From Acidimicrobiales bacterium (GTDB lineage: Bacteria; Actinomycetota; Acidimicrobiia; Acidimicrobiales; Acidimicrobilacustridaceae), in NCBI GenBank assembly GCA_018401565.1, contig JAGYKS010000028.1, positions 186,001-250,000 on the forward strand: a stretch of 64,000 nt of DNA, in the 5' to 3' direction. The notes under the pieces are model-generated. The model saw nothing but the letters and a program-made list of their open reading frames with translations, ran no database searches and was not told where the DNA came from. A program made the position numbers and the translations under genes. This document shows positions 8,648 through 21,844 of this stretch, piece by piece. The number at the start of each line of letters is the position of its first letter. Position 1 is the stretch's first letter.

Positions 8648-10971
8648 TCAGCGACGGGGTCGCAGTGATCGCACCGTGGCAACCAGCCGCTGACGCGGTG
8701 ACAGCTTGCGGCGCAACGCCGCCCGGGCGGTCTCAAGGTTTCTCCACGCCTCGTCGGCACTCATGGGATCCACCGGCGCCGAACTGAACACCGCCGGGGT
8801 GGAAAGGGTGGCGACTCCTGCCACCGGAGCACCCACCTCAGGCCCAAAGCGTTCCGAGGCCGCAGCGGCAACGTCGCTGGGGGCCATGGGAGTGAGCCCG
8901 GCGAGATCAGCCTCGGACAGCTCGTCGAGGGCTTCCCTCCACGCACCCTCCACCTGCTGGCGCGGGTCGCCCCGACGCCGGTTGCGGCGTCGCAGACGAC
9001 GACGCAGCGCCGCTGCCAGGATGAACACCACCAGCGCAAGCACGACCAGCGCACCAATGATGATGAGGGCCCACGGCGGCTGGGTCACGACCGGGGGCGG
9101 GGGGCTCGGCCACCGGGCTGGGCAGGATGGCGATGAGGTCCTCGTTGGGAATCTCCTCTTCCTGCTTGGAACCCTCGGGAATGGTGGTCGTGGTGGGCGG
9201 GGGCACAACCTGGTCCGACGGCGGCGCGGGGTCCTCCACGATCCAACCCTCGTCACCAACGAGCACCTCGGCCCACGTCCAGGCGTCACCGCCGGTGAGC
9301 TCGTAGGTGCCGGCCGGCAACTCCTGGTCGCGCACCGTCTCGTCCACAACCCGGAAGCCGGTGGCCAGTCGGGCCGGCACTCCCAGCCCGCGGGCCAGCA
9401 TCACGTACATGGTGGCCAGCTGTTCAGGGGTTCCCTGCCCGTCACCGTTGAGCAGCTTCTCGGTCATCGACAGCAACGCCAGACTGCGCACTACCTGTTC
9501 GGGGTTGGCCACGCCTTCGGCCCGGAGCTTGGCCTCGATGTTGTCGTCGGTCAGCCCGAAGTTGTCGCGCATCCAGTCACGCATTGCCACCAAAGACGTC
9601 ACGTCGCCCACCAGCGGCGACGACAGCTCATTGCCGATCAGTGCCGTCCAGGCGGCGAGGATGTTGTTGGGGTCGCGCAGCACCGTCGCTGTCTCCCCCG
9701 GTGCGCTGATGGTGGAACTGGCCACCGGAGTATCCACAGCGATGTCGTTCAACGCGGTGGTCACCGGAAGCGACTCGATGGTGAACGACGTTCCTGCGCC
9801 CAGGGGTTCAGGGCTCAGGACCATCCCGGTGGCGGCGTCGTACACAACCTCGACCTTGCGGGAGTCACCGGCGCCCTCAATGGTGAAAGGGGCCACCACG
9901 ACGGGCCGGTCAAGTGCCGGCATCCACTGGTCGGCCAGTGGCATCGGCTCCACGACCTCGTAGTCCTGCCTGACCAGGATCGCCTCGGACTCCGGTGCGC
10001 CGGGAACCTCAAGACCGGTGGGGTTGAAAAGACGATCGAAGCGCCACGACCCTCCGTCGTAGTTGTCCAGGTTGGCGACGCTCAGGTACCCCGATGAGGG
10101 CTGGTCGATGTCGACACGAAACAGCACCGTGTCCACCACCGGCGGATTCACGATCCCCTCGGCGCGCCGGTAGCTGGCCATCACCTCCACGGGAGAATCC
10201 GGCTCCGGTTCGTCAACCGGTGGGGTGCGGTCCAGCCCCGCAGGGTCGTCGGACACCCCGGGAATCTGCGGTGCGACAGCGAAGGCCAAAAGGCCCGCCA
10301 GCACCAGCAGCACCACGGCGATGAGGGGCGACCGAAGTGCGACCTCTCGCTCAGCAGCCGCGTCTGAGGTCACCGTGGAGGCGTCAAGCGTGAGTCGGCG
10401 CAGCACCACAAGCAGGCCCAGCGCACCGAGCATGGCGAACGACCACACCACGGCGCTACCGCCGAAGCTGATCTCCCCGGTCCAGTTGGGAGGTGGCGGC
10501 ATAGGCGAGCCCGAACGCCAGCAGGGGCGGAATCGCCATGCCCACGGTCACCCGGGTTCGCACCAGCATCTCGCCGACCAAGGCGCCGGTGATCCACACC
10601 AGGGTGAACGCCGGCACCAGTGTTCCTTCGTCGACCACCAGCGGCGGCGTGCTCTGCAACAACCGGGCCAGTGCCGAGCTGTAGCCGTCGGCCAACGAGG
10701 CGACCGAGAACACCGGCTGCACGGCAAGCACCAGTGCACCCACCACATACGCCACCACCGACGCCGGCAGGGACCACCCCAGACGACGACCCAACAGGCT
10801 TCCCACCACCACCGGCACCGCAACACCGAGCACAGCGGCGATGGCGAGCGTTACTCCGACGCTCAGCCCGCCCGACAGGTTCACAAAGGCGTCACGCCAC
10901 GGCGCCGATGAGATGGCTACTGCCACCATGGCGATCACCACGGACAGCGCTGCTGGGACCCGGCGGTTCAT
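8648..10971 (-). CDS. TgpA-like membrane protein with an apparently inactive transglutaminase domain (frameshifted)
   Basis: An N-terminal DUF3488-type block of several membrane helices is followed by an extracytoplasmic transglutaminase-like core, a linker, one more membrane helix ('PPWALIIIGALVVLALVVFI') and an Arg-rich cytoplasmic tail. In the core, the usual G-x-C-E-x-F-A of the nucleophile becomes 'GQGTPEQLATM', with Thr at 9429-9431. The usual D-A-H-A-W-A-E-V becomes 'DAWTWAEV', with Trp at 9279-9281 in place of His. The Asp of 'WIVEDPAP' remains. The protein therefore keeps the fold but lacks two of the three catalytic residues. Frameshifts lie near 10500 and 9100. ATG 10971 has GGAG 8 bp upstream; TTG 11073 is an alternative. 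It is the last gene of the MoxR-DUF58 operon. Confidence 0.82.
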
Positions 10972-11030
10972 CGCACCGACTCCAGGTTCCACGTCCACCA
11001 GCTCGTCGTCGTTGGTCGCCGTCACCAGAC

Positions 11031-12113
11031 TCACGCCCGGCGCGACCGGGGGTGTGGCCGGCGCCTTGCGCAAGGTTCGAGGATCGATATCACCATGACC
11101 CGGTAGTAGGCACGACGCAGGCGGCTGGCAGCGGCAAGGTCTGCGGGGGAAAGCTCCCCGGTCACGACCACCAGTGAGGTACCCCCACGCTCACGGCGCA
11201 GCGCCATGAGCTCACGATTGAGTGATCCCCCGGTGTGGGGCTCAGCGGCAGTGAGCACGTCGAGCAGCATCTGGGGGTCGGTGATGGTCTCGTCGCCTGC
11301 ACGCGAGCCGTCGGTCATGCGCAGCTGGAGTGGCCCGTTGGCCCGTACTCCGGCCATGACGGCCGAGGCAGCAGCATCAAGTGCCAGCTCGAACGAGTCC
11401 TGCGAGTACAGCTTGGGGTTCAGGTCCACCAGCACCACTGAGTAGGGCTGCGACGTGTCCACCATGTGACGCACCATGAGCTGGCCGGTGCGGGCAGTGG
11501 CCTTCCAGTGGACCAGGCGCAGGTCGTCGCCAACCACGTACTCGCGCAGACGGTGAAACGTGAGGCTGCCCTGGGGCGCCATGTCCGACGTGGGTCCCTC
11601 GGCGGGCCGTGAGTAACCCGCTGGCAATGATCGAAACGGCAGGATGCGCGGATACACCCACAACTCGTCGGTGCCGGCGAACCGGCGACTGCGCCGGACC
11701 AGTCCGAACGGGTCCTGCCGGGTGGTCTCGAACGGCTCCACGGTGAATACCCCACGCCGGTCGGTGGGCAGCGGGAAGCTCCTCTCGGCCGAGGCACCAC
11801 GACCGAGGCGGGGAAGCACAAAACGCATCACCTGGTCACCGAGACATTGCTCGGCACGTTGGGCGGCCACTGGAAGCGCCCCGCTGTTGGAGATGTCGAG
11901 GTACACCAGCGCCTCTTCGTGCTTTGGCACCCGCTGCGGAGCGACGCGCCTGGTGACTGTCATGCCGTGGGGGCGGAACAAAAAGGCCAACGCCAACAGC
12001 ACAAGCGCCACCGCTCCGGCACCCACAACGGCTGCAGGGGCCCAGCCCAGCACGCTGCCGATCACGATCAGTACCAGCCCACCCACCAGGGTGGACCACC
12101 CGGTCCGTGTCAC
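11031..12113 (-). CDS. DUF58 domain membrane protein, MoxR partner
   Basis: Two hydrophobic helices near the N-terminus ('LVGGLVLIVIGSVLGWA' and 'GAVALVLLALAFLF') are followed by a DUF58/vWA-like region. Diagnostic motifs are 'RRGVFTVEPFETTRQDPFGL', 'LWVYPRI', and 'LREYVVGDDLRLVHWKATAR' with the conserved D-x-R-x-I/V-x-W core. A vWA-like tail follows. The family forms a membrane partner of MoxR ATPases, probably for folding or activation of envelope complexes. The GTG at 12113 lies 4 bp after the moxR stop, so coupling is tight. The last residues (Arg-rich) may be altered by a frameshift, because the frame ends within the upstream region of the TgpA-like gene. Confidence 0.9.
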   Translation of the reverse strand: MTRTGWSTLVGGLVLIVIGSVLGWAPAAVVGAGAVALVLLALAFLFRPHGMTVTRRVAPQRVPKHEEALVYLDISNSGALPVAAQRAEQCLGDQVMRFVLPRLGRGASAERSFPLPTDRRGVFTVEPFETTRQDPFGLVRRSRRFAGTDELWVYPRILPFRSLPAGYSRPAEGPTSDMAPQGSLTFHRLREYVVGDDLRLVHWKATARTGQLMVRHMVDTSQPYSVVLVDLNPKLYSQDSFELALDAAASAVMAGVRANGPLQLRMTDGSRAGDETITDPQMLLDVLTAAEPHTGGSLNRELMALRRERGGTSLVVVTGELSPADLAAASRLRRAYYRVMVISILEPCARRRPHPRSRRA

Positions 12114-12117
12114 GTGG

Positions 12118-13116
12118 TCAACCGCCGCTGCTGGAGCGTGGCACCGGAACCGACGACAGGGCGTTGGCCACGACCTCGCCGGGGGTATGACCCTGCAGTT
12201 CAGCCTCGGGGGTGACGATGATGCGGTGGGTGAGCACCGACGGGACAAGCTCCCTGACATCTTCGGGGGCCACGAACGAGCGCCCGTTGGCCGCTGCCAC
12301 CACCCGGGCAGCCCGCAGCAAGGCGATGCTGCCACGAGGAGACATCCCCAGACGGACCTCGGGTGCCTGGCGGGTGAACTGGGCCAGCGAAATGATGTAG
12401 TCCTCAGCAGCAGGCGATACCTCGACACCCTGGGCCTCAGCGATCATGGCCGCCACCTGATCGGCGTTCATCACGGCCTTGATGCTGTCGGCGTTGGAGC
12501 CGTCTTTTTGGGTGCGCAACACCCGACGCTCGGCTTCGAAGTCCGGATAACCCATGGACAGGCGCATGAGGAAGCGGTCCAGCTGGGCTTCGGGCAGTCG
12601 GTAGGTTCCCTCCAGGTCGATGGGGTTCTGGGTGGCCACAACCATGAACGGGCGGGGCACCTTGTAGGTGTGCCCGTCGGTGGACACGGTGCGCTCCTCC
12701 ATCACCTCGAGCATGGCCGACTGCGTCTTGGGCGACGCCCGGTTGATCTCGTCACCCACCACGATGTTGGCGAAGATCGGGCCCGGGCGGAACTCGAACT
12801 GGGTGGTGGCCTGGTTGAAGATCGACACCCCGGTCACGTCCGACGGCAACAGGTCGGGGGTGAACTGGATGCGGTGCCACTCGACCTGCACGGTGTGTGC
12901 AAGTGCCCGTGCCAGCGACGTCTTGCCCACACCGGGAACGTCCTCAAGTAGCACGTGGCCCTCGGCCAGCATGCACACGATGGCGTTGCGCAGCACCTCG
13001 TCTTTGCCCTGGATGGTCTGGGCTGCGGTGCGGACCAGCAGCTCAAAGCGCTCGGGGAACGATCCCGAGGCAGAGGGAGTGGGCTTGGTGTTCACGTTCT
13101 CGCTGACGTCTTTCAC
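12118..13116 (-). CDS. MoxR family AAA+ ATPase
   Basis: A cytoplasmic chaperone-like ATPase of about 332 residues. Walker A is 'EDVPGVGKT' (residues 58-66). Walker B is 'VVGDEINRASPKTQ', and sensor/arginine-finger motifs are 'VVATQNPIDLEGTYRLPEAQ' and 'LDRFLMRL'. The C-terminal lid helix bundle contains 'VRLGMSPRGSIALLRAARVVA'. The GTG at 13116 follows AGGA with 6 bp spacing. In-frame codons upstream reach 13221 but lack any ribosome site and overlap the end of the preceding gene. It lies between a large FN3 protein and DUF58, the usual arrangement, and is intact. Confidence 0.95.
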   Translation of the reverse strand: MKDVSENVNTKPTPSASGSFPERFELLVRTAAQTIQGKDEVLRNAIVCMLAEGHVLLEDVPGVGKTSLARALAHTVQVEWHRIQFTPDLLPSDVTGVSIFNQATTQFEFRPGPIFANIVVGDEINRASPKTQSAMLEVMEERTVSTDGHTYKVPRPFMVVATQNPIDLEGTYRLPEAQLDRFLMRLSMGYPDFEAERRVLRTQKDGSNADSIKAVMNADQVAAMIAEAQGVEVSPAAEDYIISLAQFTRQAPEVRLGMSPRGSIALLRAARVVAAANGRSFVAPEDVRELVPSVLTHRIIVTPEAELQGHTPGEVVANALSSVPVPRSSSGG

Positions 13117-13217
13117 GATGTTCCTGCTTTCTCGGTCCCGACGGCGTTGTGCCGTCCGGGCGGGTGGACTGCGATGATTGAGATGGTTGGATTGATTGAA
13201 CTCAGTGATCGCTGGGG

Positions 13218-16200
13218 TCACGGGATGTACCCCGGTGGCGGAGGCAGCGGCAGGTAGTCGCAGTAGAGTCTCAGTGCCCGGGATTGGGTCCCCGGCGTTG
13301 ACCGGGGGTGGCGTGACACCCAGTTCGTCGAACGTCTTGCCCTCCAGATCCTGGGGACATGAGATCAGGTCGGAACAGTGGTTGGGGGCGTGGTATCGGG
13401 TCCCTTGAGCTTGGTGAGGTTGATGGTGCAGCCGTTGATGGTGATTGCCCGGTACGGCGACGGCGGTCGGTAGATGATGGCGCCAGGGTTGGATGGGCAG
13501 GTCCCGCCCAGGCTGCGGTACGGCCCCGGGGCCTAGCCGGACCCGGGACCATCGTCACCACAACCGGCACCTGTGAGTTGGTGAGGTCGTCGGGCACCGA
13601 ACAGCGGAACGAGAACACGCTTCCCGATCCACCCAATGGTGAGCACCCGTTGATGTTGGGTGGTCCGAAGGCGTCCTGGCTGCGCACCCGGATGACGTAG
13701 GTGGTGCCGGTGGGGCTCTCCCGGGCGATCTCCTGCAGTGACACCTTGCTGGTGTAGGACGGGCCGGATGGCTGGGACAACGCCGGCACACCGTCACCGC
13801 TCACAAAGTTGACCCCGTCCACCACGAACCCCGGCGGGTTGGACGCCAACACCGTGTACCCGAAGCCGTTGGCAAGCGACGTTGACGCCGTGGTGCACTG
13901 GGTGGTCAGCGGCTGGGGATACGGCAGACATCCCGGTGGCGCAATGACGTTGAGTGCAGGGGCAGCGGCGCCACGCGGGCAGGGGTTGTTGGGCGTGAAC
14001 ACGATGGGCCACGTGCCAGCGCCATTGTTGAATGAGTTGTGTCCGGTGACCGTCACGGTGACCGGACCGCACGAGATGGGATCGAGCGCCACGGTGCCAT
14101 TCACCACCTCGGACCCTGCGCTGTTGGAGAAGGTGACCCGATAGTCGTAACTGCCTGCGCCGAAGGGAACGCCTTCAACAGTGATGGGAATTCGGGTGCT
14201 GTTGAAGCTGAGGGTTCCCGGGATCCCGGCGTCGAACTGGCCCTGGCCGGTGCCGAACACCTGCACCAGCACGTTCACGGTGCCGCAGGTACCATGACCA
14301 CCGGGAAGTTGTCGCTGTTCAGCCCTTCGACGGTGACGATCACGTCCTGCACCGCCCGCCCGACCCGCTTCTCTGAGCGGGCCTGCACGAACTAGCCGGC
14401 CCCAAGCGGTGCCCGCTCGCGGATCCCGCACAGCTGCTCCGATGGTGACGCCGCTGTGTTGGCCGCGCCGAAGGCCGTCACGGTGAAGCAGAGGTTGCGC
14501 CCCACGTTGACGTCGGTGATGTCCACGGTTACCCGCCTGGGGGCCGAGCCCGCCACCAGGGTTGACCCGGCACCGATCTGGCTGCCGTCACCCCACTCCA
14601 CGTCAAACTCCGTCGCCGGGACGTCGCAGGTCGCGGCCGTGGTGCACGCATCCCACTCCACGGTCCAGCGGTCGCCATTATCGGTGAACCGCAGGCTGGT
14701 GGCCTGCTCGGGCCCCTGCTCGCCGGTGCGGAACAACGCTGTGTTGGAACGGGAGGTCAGGTCGCCGATGAAGGCCACCACGGTGACCTCGTACTCAGTG
14801 GCTGGGGGTGAGCCCCGACAGCGTGGCGGTGGTGGCGTTGGGTCGTTGCAGGTCACGCTGTTCGGGCCGGCCGTTGGGCAGCTCACGCAGCTCGATGCGG
14901 AAGCTGGGCAGGCAGTCGGTGGCTGAGCCCAGCGTGTAGCGCCAGGTGGCGGTGATGGCACGTGCCGCACGCTCGCCCGACTGGGGAAGCAGCAGCGCCG
15001 GCCGTGGTTCCTGCTCGACGGTGGTGTCACAGACCAACGACGAGTCGCCCTCGCGCTCTTGCAGCGCCGGGATGGTCCCTACTTCCTGCTGCTCTGGTTC
15101 GTCCTGCTCGTCTTCGGGTTCGGGTTCAGCATCGCCGCGCCGGTTGGGATCGATTTCGGTGTTGGGGTCGATGGGCTTGGCCCGACCCTTTTCAAGCAGT
15201 TCCACCAGGTTCCCGTCGCTGTCCAGCAATACACGCCTGTGCTGCAGCGGGAACGTTGACCGACACCCGCTGACCATGGCGCTCCACGGTGACGGCGGCG
15301 TAGTCAACCGGCCGCACTCCCGATGCCGCCAGCGATGGGATGTCCAGTTCCGGGTCCAGCGGGTGGGCGCCTCCCTCCCAAACCCCAACGGCATCGCCAC
15401 TGTCGACATTGATGGCCAGAATCCGGCCGTCCGCCCTACTTGCGGTCAAAGCAGTGGACCCCACCACCACCGGCGGAGCGATGTCGATGCCCGAGGCGGA
15501 ATCGAGGGCGGCGGTGCGCACCTGACCGGACGAGCCGACGCCCACCATCTGCCACTGACCGCCGGGTTGCGCCACGGCGAACCAGGCCAGACTGCCGCCG
15601 ACGGCGGGATACACCGGCACACCGGCTTGCAGCCCGTCGGCGCGGCTGCTGGCCACGCTGCCAGCAGGGCCTCACAGGCTGATGGTGCTCGGAGTCGGGA
15701 TCGGCGGCGGCCACGCCGTCGATTGACGGCACGGCGGTGAGCACGGTGCCCGCCCCCACCGAACCCAACTCGTCGATGGTCAGTGCCGCCGGGGCGACGT
15801 CGGTCTGGCCATCTCGGACCGACTCGTTGAACTCGGCCACCGCCTCGGCACCGGGCTGCGACACCCGCACCAACCGGGCCGAACCGGCGTCGTCGGCCAG
15901 CACCATCCACAGGGCACCACCCGATGCCACCGCCGCCAACGAATCGGAGTATCGACCACTCTCGCCCAGGCCGGCGAAGCGCGAATCACCGGCGACCGAG
16001 GCCTCGTCGACCACCATGGTGTCAGTCGGCAGAACCCCGGGAGTTCGCTGGCGCCAACTTCGACACCACCGGCGATTGAACCCGCCGTGAGCAGATGGAC
16101 GTCGCCGGGGTAGCCTGAGCCCGGGGCCCGGCGCACGACGTAGATGCCGTCATCAGTCGGGAATCCGAGGATGGCTGCACCCTCTACCGCTGCGGCCCCA

Positions 16201-16643
16201 CCCGAGGCTGGAGGCGCCAGACGGGTTGGCGCAGTATTGGCCATGGTCAGCGTGGGCAGAACCAGCGAGGTATTGCCGGTCTTGCGATCGACCAGGTAGG
16301 CACCAGACAACGAGTTGTACACGTCGACCCACTGCTGGTTGTTGGTCGTCTGACCCACCAGCGATGGCACCTGGGCCAACCGCCCGGCTGGGCCACCGTC
16401 AACGGCGCTGAACCCCACCGCACCGTTGGTGCTGTCGTCGTTGTAGTACGGCAGGAAGAACGTCCCCGCACTCAACTCGGGCTTTTCCGACTCGGTGGTG
16501 ACGCTGACAATGGCGAACACGGCAAACACGACCAACACCGCTGCGATGGCGACCGCGCCGATGATGGCCTCCCGCCTGCTCAACCCACCCGTGTCACCGG
16601 ACGCGCTGGCAAGACCGAACTTTCCTCGAGCCCCCCGAGCCAT
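13218..16643 (-). CDS. Large membrane-anchored extracellular protein: propeller-like region, acidic linker, FN3-like domains (many frameshifts)
   Basis: The start at 16643 gives a short basic cytoplasmic tail and one membrane helix ('IIGAVAIAAVLVVFAVFAIV', about residues 28-48). A long extracellular part follows. The first 400 residues are repetitive with 'SADGRILAINVDSGDAVGVW'-like segments, which suggest a propeller. Next comes an acidic linker ('AEPEPEDEQDEPEQQEVG') and then several FN3/Ig-like domains with Cys pairs. At least six one-base shifts are needed between about 16040 and 13330. The end at 13218 is inferred from the last well-formed segment 'LPLPPPPGYIP' before a TGA. The corrected protein is about 1140 residues. 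It sits 53 bp after the esterase gene and 101 bp before moxR, so it may be the cargo or scaffold of that system. Confidence 0.7.
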
Positions 16644-16696
16644 CTCAGATGTCTACCATTTCATCCACCCCAATACGTGCACATTTGCCATATTTG

Positions 16697-19478
16697 TCAC
16701 AATCCTCCAGCACAAGGCAGTCCCGAGCACACATCAATCAGTCGCCCATCGGTTTGCAGGAACTCCGAGGCCATCTGGCGCACCGCTGGCACTCCGGCCC
16801 CCAGCCCATGCGGGTCGGGGAATCCGGGAAATCCGGGGGCGGTATTGGTTCGGGGCGGCTCGGGTCGTGCCGAAATCCCACATCACCAGAGGCCGACCCG
16901 GTGAATGGAGTGGACCCCAGTGCAGACCCATCCACCGACGACGTGCCCCACAGCGTGTAATCCATTCCCGCCCTGGTGGTTGGATCAAGCGCCGGGGTGC
17001 GCACTGCGGCCCCGTAGGTCCGGGCCATGACGCCAGTGGCCACGTTGGCAACCTGGTAATCGCTAAAGGCGGTGAACAGCAGCACCTGCTTGGCCGGCGT
17101 GTTGTGATACGGGTCACTGGTGACGTGGTGGGCGTACCCGTTGGCCTCGGACCGATCCCACAGCAGCTGGATCAACCCCAGTACCAACGGATGTTCAAAG
17201 GGGTCGGTGTACCCGGCGTTGAACACGGGACCATAGGTGCGCCAGTTGGAGCTGCGCCGCAACATGGTGGAGTAGTTCATACCCGGGACGCCCAGAAGCC
17301 CTCGGGTGAAGTCCTGACCGATGGCCATGAGGGCACCACCCTTGATGCCCCCCTGGGAGTTGCCCACGTAGAACAGGTCGGAGGTGTCAATGACGCTCTG
17401 ACCCCCGACCAGGAACGGGTTGGACGTCACCGGACGCTTGGAACTCAGCGGTGAGTTCGGGTCGCACGGCGGACCGGTGCAGCCCAGCACCACGTTGGTG
17501 TCCATGCCCATCACCAGGGCGCGGCCCAAAAACAGGAAGTTCAGCAATCCCTGCTGGCCGCGATCGGCCAGGGTGTTGAACGCCGACAGATCCCCCAACA
17601 GCGAGGTCACATTGCCGATGTCAAACACCGACATCCCCCACCAGTCGGCGGCGCAGAACACCATGTTGTCCTCGACCGCCGCCAACCCGCTGGCAAAGAT
17701 CACCTCCACCGATGCTCCGAGCAGGCCATGGCCGTAGAGGCTGGGCCGGGCCAGATCAGCCGGGGTGGCAGACGGTGGGATCACACAGGTGAACAACGCC
17801 TCGACCGACGCGCTGCGACCGGACCCGTCGGTGTTGCGCACCGGGAGTCCATCGGGGCCCCAGTTGAACGAGCTTCCGGGCTGCCCGGTGCCAGTCAGGT
17901 AGTTCGGAACCTCGATCGTGCCGAACACACAGGTGAAGGCGATGCAGTCGTCATCTCCACCGGTGCCGGCACTTTGGTTCCCCGCCGGATTGACCTGTCT
18001 CAGGGTCACCTTCGGCGCAGCATCACCAAGGGCGGCAAAGGCGTCGTCACGCACATGGAGCACCCGCTCAGACAGGTTGCGGGCACTGGCCACGGTGAAG
18101 TCCCACGCCAGGTACAACGGGGCAGGGGCGATGCCGAACCCCTCGAGTTCGTTGAGGAGTGCCTCGGTGTGGGCCCGACGCTCCTCGACCACCGCCACCC
18201 CACTCGCAACGCCGTCGCGCAATGCGGAAAACTCAGCGGGGGCGTCCACAAGGTTGCCACCGCTGTCACGCAGGTTCCTGATGGCCACCACATACCGGGT
18301 GGCCTCGTCGAAGTTCACCGCCGGGCGGATATGGATCATCTGGCCATCAAGCGGGGTGGACTGCGAGTCGATCTCCACCCAATGCGGGTGAAACTCACCG
18401 GTGACGGTGTTGATGATCACCACCGGGGAGTCGGACTCCAGCGACCGCCCCATGTCGTCGATGGGGGCCACTCCGGACTGGGCCAGGTCCACGCCATCGA
18501 GGTTCACCAGCAGCGACTGGCCGGGGCTGAATCCGTCGTTGCGGTTCTGCTCGTAGGGGTCGATGTGGACCCCGTTGCGGTTGGCTGGGGTGGCCGCACG
18601 CGAGATGTTGAGCCGGATACCGGTGTCGGTGCCGGGGTCGGCAACGGTGAACTGGTTGTTGGGGAACGGCAACAGGCAGGTGGAGGGGTCAAGCACCGAG
18701 CAGTCGTACACCGCCGGAGTCAGGCGATCCTGCTCCCACGATTGCGGTGTGGCCGCCAGCCGGAACAAAAAGGCCGCCATCTGCCCCCGGGTCACAACCT
18801 GGCCCGGGGAGTACCTCGTACCGGCGGGGTTGGTGCCCGTGGTCACCCCCGATTCCTTTAGCCAGCACATGGCGTCGTCCAGAGCAGGGTTGCCGGTGGC
18901 GTCAACGAACCCGCACGGCGCCGTGCCGGTGGTACCAGCCAACCGGGTGAGAACAGCGCCATCTGTCCGCGGTCCACCGACCGGTCGGGCCCGAAGCGGG
19001 TGGGGTCGTTGTTCACACCCGTGGTGATGCCCTGTGCCTTCAGCCAGCACGCAGCCTCGGCGTAGTAGGGCACCGGGAAGGCGACAATGTCGTCGAACCC
19101 ACACGGTTCGGTGGTCTCGGGCTCACCCATCATGCGCCACAACAACGCCGCCATCTGGGCCCGCGACACCGGATTGGCCGGTGAGTAGCGACCGACACCG
19201 CCCTGGCCCTGGGTGATGTCCTCATCAAGCAGCCACGCGACACCCTGAGCAAACGAAGCTCCCTGGGGAACGTCAGTGAACGCCTGCGACGAGTCGGGCG
19301 GTGCCGGGGCACCAGTGCTTGCGCCAGAGTTGCTCACGCTCAACCCGGGCCCTGCGGTCGTCGATGCCGTCGATGCCGCCGGTGTCGTCAGTGTGGCCGA
19401 TGCGGCCGCTGGCATCAACACGGGTGTCAGTGCCACTACAAGGATCCACGACAACGTCACCACCACGCCGCGCCACAT
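16697..19478 (-). CDS. Secreted SLH-like repeat protein with a C-terminal alpha/beta-hydrolase (esterase) domain, frameshifted
   Basis: A signal peptide ('VVVTLSWILVVALTPVLMPAAASA') precedes three SLH-like units, each ending in 'RAQMAALLWRM', 'RGQMAL' or 'RGQMAAFLFRLA' and containing 'CWLK..GITTG' type segments. From about residue 240 a large domain follows with 'SLYGHGLLG' (oxyanion region) and 'FYVGNSQGGIKGGA' (G-x-S-x-G nucleophile). A late segment 'LLFTAFSDYQV' probably holds the acid. Frameshifts lie near 18940 (second to third repeat) and near 16850. Correcting the latter gives the C-terminus 'VRQMASEFLQTDGRLIDVC' and a TGA at 16697. Expected location is the cell surface, held by the repeats. 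The substrate is unknown. It is probably the first gene of the operon that runs to the TgpA-like gene. Confidence 0.75.
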
Positions 19479-19514
19479 GATGGAACCTATTTTCGCTCCA
19501 TCACGTGATCGAAC

Positions 19515-19652
19515 TGTTACTGATGACAACCCACGTCCCCCAAATCACCCACCAGATGTGACGGCCGACACCAGCCGTAACCCAGCCAGCAGATTGGTCA
19601 CCCCCGAAAACCGTCCACCCGAATCTCGTGACGCATGATGTTGTCAGTAACA
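19515..19652. promoter_or_regulatory. Divergent control region with a motif present once on each strand
   Basis: The 340-bp gap between the SLH-esterase start (19478, minus) and typA (19819, plus) has no gene. TGTTACTGATGACAAC is at 19515-19530, and its near reverse complement GTTGTCAGTAACA is at 19640-19652, followed by the AT-rich AATAAATCAGATT. The minus-strand copy lies about 37 bp upstream of the esterase start. The pair looks like two operator or promoter elements facing outward. This is inferred from symmetry and position only. Confidence 0.4.
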
Positions 19653-19818
19653 ATAAATCAGATTGCATCGGCTACTAAAGACACCCCGCACATGACACTC
19701 GAACGGCACCGAACCACCCACCCCGACGTGCTGATCCCCTTCGACCATGGCGCTGCTGCGCCCGACTCCACCGGCCGTCTGTACGAACAGGGGCGCCGGC
19801 CGGTAGCGTCTTCCCTTC

Positions 19819-21654
<1,836 letters not shown>

Positions 21655-21684
21655 ATCCCCGGGCAACAGCACGCCGACATCGCC

Positions 21685-21752
21685 TGACAGTGCGCCTGAC
21701 AGTGCGCCTGACAGTGCGCCTGACTAACGGCGCCACCGCCTGACAGTGCGCC
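21685..21752. repeat. 12-bp tandem repeat downstream of typA
   Basis: TGACAGTGCGCC occurs three times head to tail at 21685-21720 and once more at 21741-21752, in the gap between the convergent typA and penicillin-binding protein genes. It has the same 12-bp period as the repeat at 2656-2703 but an unrelated sequence. Confidence 0.9.
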
Positions 21753-21844
21753 TGCCCCGATCGCCGGCCGCAACCCGCCCTGCTTCCCACTGCGCTGCCC
21801 ACCCCGCGTTTCGGACATGGCCGAACCCATGCGGCAGACGCCCC

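Noticed and set aside
8706-10097. 463-residue plus-strand frame opposite the TgpA-like gene
   Set aside because: The minus strand carries clear transglutaminase-fold motifs. The plus frame is Arg/Gly/His-rich without any domain.
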